Below are positions 56,434 through 64,000 of a stretch of DNA of 64,000 nt, piece after piece. Origin of the DNA: Flavobacterium xueshanense (GTDB lineage: Bacteria; Bacteroidota; Bacteroidia; Flavobacteriales; Flavobacteriaceae); assembly GCF_900112975.1 (NCBI RefSeq), contig NZ_FONQ01000017.1:1-64000 (forward strand), written 5' to 3'. The translations under genes were made by a program, and so were the position numbers. Under the pieces are notes generated by a model that was not told the DNA's origin, did no database searches, and worked only from the letters and a program-made list of their open reading frames with translations. Position 1 is the first letter of the stretch. Each line of letters begins with the position of its first letter.

Positions 56434-58137
56434 CTAAATATTTCCTTTTTTTAATTCTTTTACCGCATAATCACAAGCACGAGCCGTTAAAGCCATAAAT
56501 GTTAATGATGGATTTTGACAAGCGATAGAAGGCATACAAGAACCATCGGTTACAAATACATTACTCACTTCGTGCATTTGATTCCATTTATTTAATACAG
56601 AATCTTTAGGGTCGTTACCCATTCTCGCTGTACCCATTTCGTGTATAGCCATACCTGGATAACAGTCATTATCATAGGTTCTTACATTTTTGATTCCAGA
56701 TGCTTCTAGCATTTCGGCAGCATCATTCATCATATCCTCACGCATTTTTGCTTCATTCTCTTTGTATTCACAATCAATGGCCAAAACAGGTTGTCCCCAT
56801 TTGTCTTTTTTGCTGTGATCGATGTACACTTTATTTTCATAATAAGGCAGCATTTCTCCAAAACCACCCAATCCCATACTCCATGAATCAGCAGGTAGTG
56901 ACATGGTAGATTTAAAATTTTCACCAAAAGCCAGTTCGGCTACTTCTTTATGCCATGATCCTCTGCTTGCACCACCTTGATATCCAAAACCTCTTAAATA
57001 ATCTCTTTTATCATTTCCTACATTCTGGTATCTTGGAATATAAATTCCGTTGGCTCGTCTTCCGTAAGTATATTTATCTTCAAAACCTTCAGCAGTTCCC
57101 TCAGCACCGCAACGGAAATGGTGGTCCATTAAGTTATGTCCCAATTGTCCGCTGGCATTACCCATTCCATTAGGATGTGCTTCTGAAGTAGAATTTAATA
57201 AAATAAATGTTGAACCTAAAGTGGAACCATTAACAAAAACAATTTTAGCATAAAACTCCATAGTTTCATTTGTTTCTGCGTCAATAACCATCACACCTTT
57301 TGCTTTTTTAGTGTCTTTATCATAAATGATATGATTCACAATTGAATAGGGCCTCACTGTTAATCTGTTGGTTGCCATCGCAGCAGGTAGAGTAGAAGAT
57401 TGCGTACTGAAATACGCTCCAAACGGACATCCTCGGCTGCACAAATTTCTGTATTGACAACTACCGCGACCTTTGTGAGGCACAGTTAAGTTGGCGGTTC
57501 TACCAATTGTCAGAATACGTGATTTATTATAATGTTTTTCTAATCTTTCTTTAACTGATTTCTCTACACAATTTAAATCCATTGGAGGTAAAAATTTACC
57601 ATCCGGCAAAAGAGGCCAGTTTTCGGCCTGCCCACTGATTCCGACAAACTTTTCTACATAATTGTACCATTTCGTAAGATCTTTATAACGTATAGGCCAG
57701 TCATTACCATGACCATCTTTTGCATTATCTTCAAAATTGTGGTCACTAAAACGATAACTTTGACGTCCCCACATTAAAGATTTTCCACCAACATGAAAAC
57801 CTCTGTACCAGTCAAAACGTTTGTCTTCGGTATACGGACATTCAATATCATTCACCCACCATTTTTCGGTAGCTTCATTATAAGGATAATCTCTTGTTTG
57901 TACCGGATGTGTAGCAATTTGTTCTTGTGTCAGTTTTCCTGCGTGTTCAAATTCCCAAGGTGCTTTCATGGCCGATTCATAATCTTTGATGTGTTCAATG
58001 TTCATGCCTCGTTCTAACATCAAAACCTTCATACCTTTCTCAGTAAGTTCTTTTGCAGCCCAACCACCACTAATTCCTGATCCTATTACAATAGCATCAT
58101 AAGTATTTTCCTCTTTTAAATTGGTATTTATATTCAC
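56434..58137 (-). CDS. GMC oxidoreductase with Cys cluster (glucoside 3-dehydrogenase-like large subunit)
   Basis: A 567-residue FAD-dependent GMC enzyme: VIGSGISGGWAAKEL at the start, the FAD loop LMLERG, and C-terminal HEMGTARMGNDP and ACQNPSLT catalytic segments. Residues Cys227, Cys233 and Cys237 (C-x5-C-x3-C) match the 3Fe-4S site of FAD-glucose and glucoside 3-dehydrogenases. It has no signal of its own, so it is likely carried out by the Tat signal of the small subunit. It would oxidise sugars at C3 and pass electrons to the cytochrome. Confidence 0.9.
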   Translation of the reverse strand: MNINTNLKEENTYDAIVIGSGISGGWAAKELTEKGMKVLMLERGMNIEHIKDYESAMKAPWEFEHAGKLTQEQIATHPVQTRDYPYNEATEKWWVNDIECPYTEDKRFDWYRGFHVGGKSLMWGRQSYRFSDHNFEDNAKDGHGNDWPIRYKDLTKWYNYVEKFVGISGQAENWPLLPDGKFLPPMDLNCVEKSVKERLEKHYNKSRILTIGRTANLTVPHKGRGSCQYRNLCSRGCPFGAYFSTQSSTLPAAMATNRLTVRPYSIVNHIIYDKDTKKAKGVMVIDAETNETMEFYAKIVFVNGSTLGSTFILLNSTSEAHPNGMGNASGQLGHNLMDHHFRCGAEGTAEGFEDKYTYGRRANGIYIPRYQNVGNDKRDYLRGFGYQGGASRGSWHKEVAELAFGENFKSTMSLPADSWSMGLGGFGEMLPYYENKVYIDHSKKDKWGQPVLAIDCEYKENEAKMREDMMNDAAEMLEASGIKNVRTYDNDCYPGMAIHEMGTARMGNDPKDSVLNKWNQMHEVSNVFVTDGSCMPSIACQNPSLTFMALTARACDYAVKELKKGNI

Positions 58138-58189
58138 GTGTAGTATTTTTTATTTAATATATATATGTAATAGAAGGTTCCAATAACAA

Positions 58190-58753
58190 TTAGTTGGTTG
58201 CCCAAGCTTTTTGTCCAGGTTTGTAGTCTGCACTTCCGTCGTAACTTCCTGGAACAGGAAGATATTCACGAGCCTGTGTGCAGCCTATTTCTGAAGAATA
58301 ATACCCTAAAATTGTTAAATCTCTTGCAATCAAAAAGAAAGAGGGTGCTTTATTAGTAGCAATTGCCTCATCCCTTAACGAAGTCATTAGTTTTTGACGT
58401 TCTTGAATGGACATCGACAAGAAGTCTTTATTGAATTCTTTAGAACATTTATATTGCATTGCTTTTAATCCTGAGGCAAAAATTTCTTGCATATTTGCAG
58501 GATAACAATCTCTAATAATCATTGGAATAAAAGCACCGAGTCCTGCAGCTTTTGCTCCTGGCGAAGATGCTGTTGTCGGGATAATGATATCGGCGAATTC
58601 AGCCAAAATTTCTTCATCCGTAGCAGAAAAAGACACATAATTTTTTTCTTTTTCGGGTAAAGTAAAACTTTCAAACAAAACGCCCATTGTAGTTGCTGAG
58701 ATTGCTCCTCCCATCAAAAACGCAACGTTTTTAAGTGCTTCTCTTCTATTCAT
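58190..58753 (-). CDS. Gluconate 2-dehydrogenase subunit 3 family protein (Tat, small subunit)
   Basis: A 187-residue Tat-signal protein (MNRREALKNVAF, GGAISATTMG) of the gluconate 2-dehydrogenase subunit 3 family. It is the hitchhiker/chaperone subunit needed to export the GMC large subunit. The mature part begins about residue 32 and has the usual EEILAEFADIIIPTT segment. It is the first gene of the operon, 52 bases before the GMC gene. I found no clear promoter in front of it. Confidence 0.88.
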   Translation of the reverse strand: MNRREALKNVAFLMGGAISATTMGVLFESFTLPEKEKNYVSFSATDEEILAEFADIIIPTTASSPGAKAAGLGAFIPMIIRDCYPANMQEIFASGLKAMQYKCSKEFNKDFLSMSIQERQKLMTSLRDEAIATNKAPSFFLIARDLTILGYYSSEIGCTQAREYLPVPGSYDGSADYKPGQKAWATN

Positions 58754-59212
58754 TTGCTAATTATTAAAGTTGTTGATTATTCTCAAATTATTATAACCTT
58801 ACAATAATAAAGAAAAAAAAAACACCTTAATTTTATTTATGTTAAATTATTGAATAATTCCATATTTTTCAAATTATTAAGGGAAACACTTTAAAAAATT
58901 CATAAAAGTGTCGCTGGAATCTAAGATTTTAAATAAAAAATTATATTTCCAAAAGAAAAAAGGAAGAAAAACCGCTCCAAAAAATAAAATTAATATATTT
59001 TTAGCGAGTATTTTACTATAAGATACCGTTGAACATTCGTTGAAATAATTTTCAATGCGTTAAAATGACGTTATCAGTAAAAATAAGCATGTAAACAGTT
59101 AGAAATTTTATTGCTGAATAATTAGAAAAGATGGCTTCTGTAATAAAAAATTAAAAGTAATTTAAAGTTTAGTCAGTGTTAAAAAATGGAATTATTTAGA
59201 TTTAACTTAAGT
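58754..59212. other. Intergenic region between the sugar operon and the ligase cluster
   Basis: About 460 AT-rich bases between two minus-strand genes. It should hold the promoter of the sugar operon and the end of the ligase operon, but I see no strong terminator stem and no clean TAnnTTTG box on the minus strand. A weak near-match (TAATTTG on the minus strand) lies about 30 bases before the small-subunit gene. No small gene is supported. Confidence 0.5.
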
Positions 59213-60403
59213 TTATCTTTCAAATAATCCAAGGGTACCACCAACCCAATCTTTGTCTTTGTTGAATTTTACGCCAATCATTTCACCTCGACTCAAACGG
59301 ACTAAGTTGCACAGTAGAGTAGGAGCGACATCGTCTTTTTTCCAAACGCAAAGTAAACGCACTTCGGCTTTTACTTTTCCGTCTGGAGATTGCACAATAG
59401 GAAGGTAGTTTACCTTTTTTTGAAGAATATAAAGTTCTTTTTCAACAACGGATTCAATATCCTCCTTGGTTACATGGAAAATAACTCCTGTTCCTGAAAA
59501 TGAAAAAAGCGGTTTTAGAACATAGTTTTCTAAATCTTTAGGTATTTCTTTTAAGTCACTTAGTAGAGTTGTTTCGATAAAATATTTTCCTTTCAATAAA
59601 GGTAAAATAAATTTACTGATTCTAAAAAACCAATTGGGATGACCCGCCCATTCCACATCTAAATCATCTGAGAAACTAAAATTAAGTTGTAAATCGGTTC
59701 TCAGATTTAATTCATCAAAAATAACCCGATTATAAATTCTTTTTACAAGAATTTCATCGCCTGTTGAATTTTTATAGAACAGTTGTTTGCCTTTTTTTAT
59801 TAACTCCGTCACGCAAACAATTGGGATTCCAATATCTCTTTTGCAGTAATAGAAATCAATTTTGGTGTTTTGTTTTTCGGGTTCAATTTCAAGAAGAATA
59901 ACATTTTCTTTTGGACGATTGTTGCAAATTGCTTCTTCTAAAATATCCAAATATTGCTGTTGTGTAATGTCATTGATAAATGGAGTCAGTTCTTTAAGAA
60001 TCGGATAATGATTCTTAAACTTTTCATACACATTGAACTGATAATTGTACAAAGAAGGAAATCCTTGCACTTCAATAAGTTTAGGAATAATTTTTCCATC
60101 TTCTTCACAAATGCCAAAATCAATCGCTAGAAAAGTAGTATGTTCGTCCTCATTTGGTACTTTTATGTTTAATTCTAATGATTTGTCAGTAAGTAACTTA
60201 AAGTCTTCTTTTTGAATAAAAGCTATAACTTCATTACAACCTTCAATCAATTGGGACTGCAACTCTTTTGAAATAAAAAAAGGGGTTTCCGCCAACCTGA
60301 AAGTAGGAAGGTAATTAAAATCGGAAGCAATATCATCTTTAAATTCCTGATATTTTTTTTCTGTAAATTGAGCATTGAATAACTCCCGATATTTTGAAAT
60401 CAT
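59213..60403 (-). CDS. ATP-grasp-like protein of the ligase cluster
   Basis: A 396-residue protein without signal. The C-terminal half carries YVLKPLFSFSGTGVIF (Lys and glycine loop like an ATP-grasp ATP site, about 291-306) and AEVRLLCVWKKDDVAPT (metal Glu/Arg region). The N-terminal half (ATFLAIDFGICEEDG-like segment, LIEVQGFPSLY) is divergent. I call it ATP-grasp-like by these motifs; the exact family is unsure. It is the last gene of the cluster, 14 bases after the amidotransferase. Confidence 0.65.
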   Translation of the reverse strand: MISKYRELFNAQFTEKKYQEFKDDIASDFNYLPTFRLAETPFFISKELQSQLIEGCNEVIAFIQKEDFKLLTDKSLELNIKVPNEDEHTTFLAIDFGICEEDGKIIPKLIEVQGFPSLYNYQFNVYEKFKNHYPILKELTPFINDITQQQYLDILEEAICNNRPKENVILLEIEPEKQNTKIDFYYCKRDIGIPIVCVTELIKKGKQLFYKNSTGDEILVKRIYNRVIFDELNLRTDLQLNFSFSDDLDVEWAGHPNWFFRISKFILPLLKGKYFIETTLLSDLKEIPKDLENYVLKPLFSFSGTGVIFHVTKEDIESVVEKELYILQKKVNYLPIVQSPDGKVKAEVRLLCVWKKDDVAPTLLCNLVRLSRGEMIGVKFNKDKDWVGGTLGLFER

Positions 60404-60417
60404 TTGAAAGGATTGAA

Positions 60418-61248
60418 TTAATTAGAAAGCATTTTTTTTGTTTTCATCAAGTCATTAATTGCTATTCTGAGGAAATTTGGTATCAAGGTTTCATTAGTTC
60501 TGTAAATTTTATCATTATCTAATAAATCTTCCAGCATGTTTCTAAATTTCTTTTTCCCTTTCATTTTTTTGATTTTTTCCTTTGCTTCTTTGTTTCTCAT
60601 GTGAGCAACAAAGCTTATCGGATCAGCTTCAGGATGAAATTGAGTACCTACAAAGTAGTCTGTAAATCGTACCGCCATAATCGCGCGTTCGTATTGCACG
60701 TGATCCCTAATTTTTTCTAATGAAATAATCTTGGCTCCTTTTTTAGCAAAAATACTAAGTTTTGGTTGTACCACCTGATAATCCCTAGAATCAATAGCAT
60801 AAAAAGGATCCGCCAAACCTTCAAATAAAGAATCTGTTTGCCCTTCTTTAGTTTTATGCATAGTCATCACACCAAAAGAAGTATCATTTCTTTTGGTTAT
60901 TGTGGCCAATCCAAAATGCAAACAAGCCATCTGAAATGAGTGACAAATGAACAAAACATGTTTTTTAACAGCGTTCTCCGTATTCCATTTGTTCAAAGAA
61001 TCAATAAATTCATAATATTTGACATCCCAATCTCCATCTCCAATTAATGGATTTCCTGGTCCTCCCGTTGAAATATAAATGTCGAATTTTTTTATTTCCG
61101 GCAAGTGACATTTTCCGCGAACATCAAATATTTCAAAACCGACGACGGGATTAAACCGATTGACAATATCAATAATACATCGCATTCCCTGATTAGGTTC
61201 TCCGTTGTACATATCCAAAAGCGCTATTTTTATGATTTTATTCGACAT
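60418..61248 (-). CDS. Class-I glutamine amidotransferase-like protein
   Basis: A 276-residue GATase-like protein. It shows the oxyanion strand ISTGGPGNPL, the nucleophile Cys102 in FICHSFQMA and the His-Glu pair in TQFHPEADP, so the triad is intact. A C-terminal basic extension (KEKIKKMKGKKKFRN) is unlike GuaA. It may supply ammonia or hydrolyse gamma-glutamyl bonds in a pathway with the neighbouring ligases. It starts 39 bases after the GCS2 gene. Confidence 0.85.
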   Translation of the reverse strand: MSNKIIKIALLDMYNGEPNQGMRCIIDIVNRFNPVVGFEIFDVRGKCHLPEIKKFDIYISTGGPGNPLIGDGDWDVKYYEFIDSLNKWNTENAVKKHVLFICHSFQMACLHFGLATITKRNDTSFGVMTMHKTKEGQTDSLFEGLADPFYAIDSRDYQVVQPKLSIFAKKGAKIISLEKIRDHVQYERAIMAVRFTDYFVGTQFHPEADPISFVAHMRNKEAKEKIKKMKGKKKFRNMLEDLLDNDKIYRTNETLIPNFLRIAINDLMKTKKMLSN

Positions 61249-61287
61249 AACTGTTTTTAAAAATAATGCGCAAAGATAATTTATATT

Positions 61288-62394
61288 TTATAATCCCTTG
61301 GTAAATTGACCAGTTATAAAGTCCACCACTTTAGAAAGATCGCCAGTTTCTTCAAAAACAGCCAATTGTTTGTCCGCTCCAGTTCCGTTTTTCAAAATTT
61401 CATGAACATAATTAATATCGTCACGACTGCCTAATTCATCTACAACATCATCAATGAAATCAAGCAATTCCAGAATAAGCATTTTAGTTTCAACTTCTTT
61501 TTGCATACCAAAATCAATCATATTATTCTCAATTCCGTAACGTGCTGCCCGAAATTTATTTTCTTTTATCAAAGCCAGTCGATACACATTAAAACTAGTA
61601 TTGTTCATGTTTAATTTGTAGAGTTTGGCTACAATTGCCTGAATAATGGCAACGATGCAAATAGTTTCATCGACCGTCAAGCACATGTCACAAATCCTGA
61701 ATTCTATTGTATTATAAAACGGATGCAATCGTAAATCCCACCAAATTTTCTTTGGATTATCAATGCAATTTGTTTTTATCAAAGTATCTAAATAGTTCTC
61801 GTACGAACTTACTGAATCAAAATATTCCGGCAAACCTGTTCTGGGGAACTTATCAAAAACTTTGGTTCTAAATGATTTATAACCTGTTTTTCTTCCTTCC
61901 CAAAAAGGTGAATTTGTCGAAAGTGCAAAGATGTGAGGCAGAAAATAGGTAGCCTGATTCATCAATTGCAAACCGATTTCACGATTTTCAATTCCTACGT
62001 GACAATGCATTCCAAAAATCAAATTAGAACGCGCAGCATCTTGCAGTTCATTAACAATATCGTGGTATCGCGGATCATCAGTTATCGGTTGATCCTGCCA
62101 TTTTGAAAAAGGATGTGTTCCAGCACCACCAACAATAAGGTTTTGTTTCTCCGCTAATTCAACGATTTTAGAGCGTAAAAACCGAATCTCATTTTTGGCA
62201 TCATTAACGCTATGACAAATATTAGTTCCTACTTCCACCACAGATTGGTGCATTTCGGACTTAACCTGCTCGTTTAAAATTATTTTGGCACCATCCACAA
62301 TTTTTGACAAATGCGACCGTAAATCTCTTGTATCAGGGTCTATTATTTGATATTCTTCTTCAACACCTAGTGTAAAAACTGGTAATTTTTTCAT
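61288..62394 (-). CDS. GCS2 family carboxylate-amine ligase (YbdK-like)
   Basis: A 368-residue ligase of the glutamate-cysteine ligase 2 family. Motifs: FTLGVEEEYQIIDPDTRDL start with metal Glu residues, HQSVVEVGT, GMHCHVGIENR and IEFRICDMCL. The family joins amino acids through ATP-dependent amide bonds; substrates beyond Glu and Cys are common. It sits between the structured element at 62412 and the amidotransferase gene. A role in glutathione synthesis is possible but not supported by a neighbour GshB. Confidence 0.9.
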   Translation of the reverse strand: MKKLPVFTLGVEEEYQIIDPDTRDLRSHLSKIVDGAKIILNEQVKSEMHQSVVEVGTNICHSVNDAKNEIRFLRSKIVELAEKQNLIVGGAGTHPFSKWQDQPITDDPRYHDIVNELQDAARSNLIFGMHCHVGIENREIGLQLMNQATYFLPHIFALSTNSPFWEGRKTGYKSFRTKVFDKFPRTGLPEYFDSVSSYENYLDTLIKTNCIDNPKKIWWDLRLHPFYNTIEFRICDMCLTVDETICIVAIIQAIVAKLYKLNMNNTSFNVYRLALIKENKFRAARYGIENNMIDFGMQKEVETKMLILELLDFIDDVVDELGSRDDINYVHEILKNGTGADKQLAVFEETGDLSKVVDFITGQFTKGL

Positions 62395-62411
62395 TATTTT
62401 ATTTTTTAGGA

Positions 62412-62526
62412 GCTAATTACTTCGTCAGTTCGCTGCGCTCGTGTCCCGCTTTCCGTTACAATCTTTACAGGCCATAAAAATCAGGCCTACAAAGGATTTC
62501 CACTTTAATCGAGGCTAGGGCATTTC
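62412..62526 (-). repeat. Structured intergenic element, copy B (Flavobacteria type)
   Basis: On the minus strand this reads CCCTAGCCTCGATTAAAGTGGAAATCCTTTGT, in pieces, with a hairpin GTAGGCCTGA...ATGGCCTGT core, then GATTGTAACGGAAAGCGGGACACGAGCG. It shares GAT..AGTGGA, AACG and AAAGCGGGA with copy A at 36661-36785. It lies in the 147-base gap between the ATP-grasp and GCS2 genes, where it may shape expression within the operon. Confidence 0.55.
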
Positions 62527-62541
62527 GTAATTTATAAAATT

Positions 62542-63489
62542 TTATTTTCCAGCAACAGCATCTTTTATAAAAGTTCCCCAAGTGAGATTCATTTTTCCTG
62601 ATTTTTGCTTTTTTGCGGCAGCAATAGCCATTTTCGAAGCCTCTTCAACCACCCATTCAAAGTTTTCAGCACCAACCGAAGTTAATTCGGCATCAGGTGC
62701 GGGATTTCCAAAATCAATGGCGTAAGGAATACCGTCACGAACGGCAAATTCTACCGTATTAAAATCATATCCCAATCCTTTGCAAAGTCGTAAAGTATAA
62801 TCTTTTATGGTTGCTAATAATTTTTTATCCACAGGCGGTCCATCGATTACATAGCGTAAATGATGAGGATTTCTTGGTTCATATTGCATTATTCGCACTG
62901 CTTTGCAACCCAAACAATATACTCTGAAATATTCCGTAAAAACAATTTCTTCTTGAAGCATCATCACCAATTGTCCAGTTTCCTGATGCTTTTCCCAGAA
63001 TTCCTCAATATTTTCCAATCGATACACATTTTTCCAGCCACCTCCAGCATACGGTTTCATGTATGCAGGAAATCCAATATAGTCAAAGATTCCTTCCCAA
63101 TCCATTGGATATTTTAGGTTTCGAAATGATTTTCCGGTGGTGTCCGTAGGATGTTCAGCCGAAGGAAGAATTACGGTTTTAGGTAAAGGCACGCCGAGCG
63201 TATCTGCCAAAGCGTTATTGAAAAATTTATCATCCGCGCTCCACCAAAACGGATTGTTAATCACATTTGTACCTGTTAAAGCCGCATTTTTTAAATAGGC
63301 ACGATAAAAAGGGACATCTTGCGAAATTCGGTCAATAATTACTGCGTATTCTCCGTCTTGATTTTGAACTACTTTATCAATGGCCACTGCTTCAGCAATA
63401 ATTCCTTTTTCGTTTTTTGAATTGACACGATCAATAAATGCTTGAGGAAAGGTGTCTTCCATTCCAAATAAAATTCCAATTTTTTTCAT
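62542..63489 (-). CDS. ATP-grasp ligase (D-Ala-D-Ala ligase-like layout)
   Basis: A 315-residue ATP-grasp protein. The ATP domain shows YPMDWEGIFDYIGFPAYMKPYAGGGWKNV in parts, with the Lys/glycine loop MKPYAGGGWKNVYR, and the C-terminal metal region FNTVEFAVRDGIPYAIDFGNP. The N-terminal GILFGMEDTFPQAFIDRV is Rossmann-like. It probably joins a carboxylate to an amine in the same pathway as the GCS2 ligase, and follows the esterase by 18 bases. Confidence 0.85.
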   Translation of the reverse strand: MKKIGILFGMEDTFPQAFIDRVNSKNEKGIIAEAVAIDKVVQNQDGEYAVIIDRISQDVPFYRAYLKNAALTGTNVINNPFWWSADDKFFNNALADTLGVPLPKTVILPSAEHPTDTTGKSFRNLKYPMDWEGIFDYIGFPAYMKPYAGGGWKNVYRLENIEEFWEKHQETGQLVMMLQEEIVFTEYFRVYCLGCKAVRIMQYEPRNPHHLRYVIDGPPVDKKLLATIKDYTLRLCKGLGYDFNTVEFAVRDGIPYAIDFGNPAPDAELTSVGAENFEWVVEEASKMAIAAAKKQKSGKMNLTWGTFIKDAVAGK

Positions 63490-63507
63490 TTTGATGTGTT
63501 TATAATT

Positions 63508-64000
63508 TTAAAAAAATTTAATTCTTGATAAATAATGCGGGAACATTTCCTTCCAAATCGGCCAGTCGTGTTTTTGTTCCTGACGAATATCTAACCAATG
63601 ATGTAGGTGTCTGTCGCCTAAAACTTTGCTTAATTTTAGATTGGCATCGAAACAAATGTCCCAATTAGAAGTTCCTAAAACGATGTCAATATTCCATAAT
63701 TCATAATCATTTAGACCGTATAAATAATCTTCTGGACTGTTGTAAAATACATCTTCGTTGTGAAAACCATCCAAAAAACTCTTAATATTAAAAGCGCCAC
63801 TCATAGAAAAAAGATGACTTACATAACCTGGATGACGAAAAGCAAAATTTGCAGCATGATAGCCGCCAAAACTGCAGCCAGCCATAGCTACTTTGCCTGA
63901 GGGAGTGTTGTTCTTTGCCTCTTCAACAATTTCGTGACAAATCATTCTATCGTATTTTACGTGATTTTCGATACGGTGAATAGGATGTATATTTTTATTG
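63508..64000 (-). CDS. Esterase-like alpha/beta hydrolase, 5' end outside the window
   Basis: The reading frame stays open to the right edge (residues read HPIHRIENHVKYDRM before the internal Met at 63945), so the start lies beyond the window and only about 164 residues are visible. It carries the nucleophile elbow GCSFGGYHAA and the late His in DRHLHHWLDIR, as in putative esterases. It leads the minus-strand ligase cluster. Confidence 0.82.
   Translation of the reverse strand, partial: NKNIHPIHRIENHVKYDRMICHEIVEEAKNNTPSGKVAMAGCSFGGYHAANFAFRHPGYVSHLFSMSGAFNIKSFLDGFHNEDVFYNSPEDYLYGLNDYELWNIDIVLGTSNWDICFDANLKLSKVLGDRHLHHWLDIRQEQKHDWPIWKEMFPHYLSRIKFF

Noticed and set aside
61288..62394. GCS2 gene as glutathione synthesis gene gshA
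   Set aside because: No gshB-type partner is apparent, and the neighbours point to another amide product; the family is broader than gshA.
1..64000. Prophage, insertion sequence, integrative element or tRNA-linked island
   Set aside because: No integrase, transposase, terminal repeats or tRNA gene was seen; gene style is uniform across the window.

Overview
The window looks like a chromosomal segment of a Flavobacterium-like member of the Bacteroidota. It is AT-rich and genes lack Shine-Dalgarno sites. Several genes are preceded by the TAnnTTTG -7 element of this phylum. It also carries the LpxC-FabZ fusion typical of Bacteroidota, bifunctional HisB and HisIE, and Flavobacteria-style small families (DUF3570, DUF4266, DUF1080, GIY-YIG-like). 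I saw no rRNA, tRNA, CRISPR array, transposase or prophage gene.

Layout, left to right. (1) 1-2.8 kb: an orphan conserved small protein, a GNAT acetyltransferase and a secreted DUF1080 protein. (2) 2.9-9.5 kb: an envelope/translation run on the + strand (HD phosphohydrolase, lpxD, lpxC-fabZ, lpxA, efp, a second lpxD-like gene, an NTF2-like protein). (3) 9.6-20 kb: housekeeping and mixed genes (sucD, a GIY-YIG-like protein, fabG, a membrane VWA-like protein, a LysR regulator with a YeiH-type exporter, DUF1275, a secreted S1/P1 nuclease, an LTA-synthase-type sulfatase). (4) 20.2-32.7 kb: a periplasmic redox module (thioredoxin, ApbE, DUF4266 lipoprotein, DUF3570), then an OmpR/His-kinase pair, a heavy-metal RND pump fused to its own outer-membrane channel, its adaptor, a ferritin-like/VIT transporter and a DUF2231 protein. 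This reads as metal and redox homeostasis. (5) 32.7-41.4 kb: a complete histidine operon (hisG D C B H A F IE). A short leader peptide with five His codons and a terminator precede it, and two non-his genes (DUF2846, NIPSNAP) are embedded in it. (6) 41.4-48.2 kb: an esterase, an M17 aminopeptidase and an ATP-grasp ligase, then a PhoD-like phosphatase and an M1 aminopeptidase. (7) 48.3-58.8 kb, - strand: a ten-gene putative operon for sugar oxidation (Tat-exported small subunit, Fe-S-type GMC dehydrogenase, cytochrome c, two Gfo/Idh oxidoreductases, three TIM-barrel isomerases, DUF1080 and an MFS transporter). It resembles glucoside 3-dehydrogenase / 3-keto-sugar pathways. (8) 59.2-64 kb, - strand: an amide-ligase cluster (esterase cut by the window edge, ATP-grasp, GCS2-type ligase, class-I amidotransferase, second ATP-grasp-like protein).

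The best candidate for an undescribed system is block 8, possibly working with the esterase/M17/ATP-grasp trio of block 6. Together they hold ligases that could build a small amide- or peptide-linked metabolite and hydrolases that could trim it. Other items worth following are the his leader attenuator, the ApbE/DUF4266/DUF3570/thioredoxin module, a perfect dyad upstream of the metal pump, and two copies of a Flavobacteria-type structured intergenic element. All functions are inferred from reading protein sequences and motifs. No database search was run.
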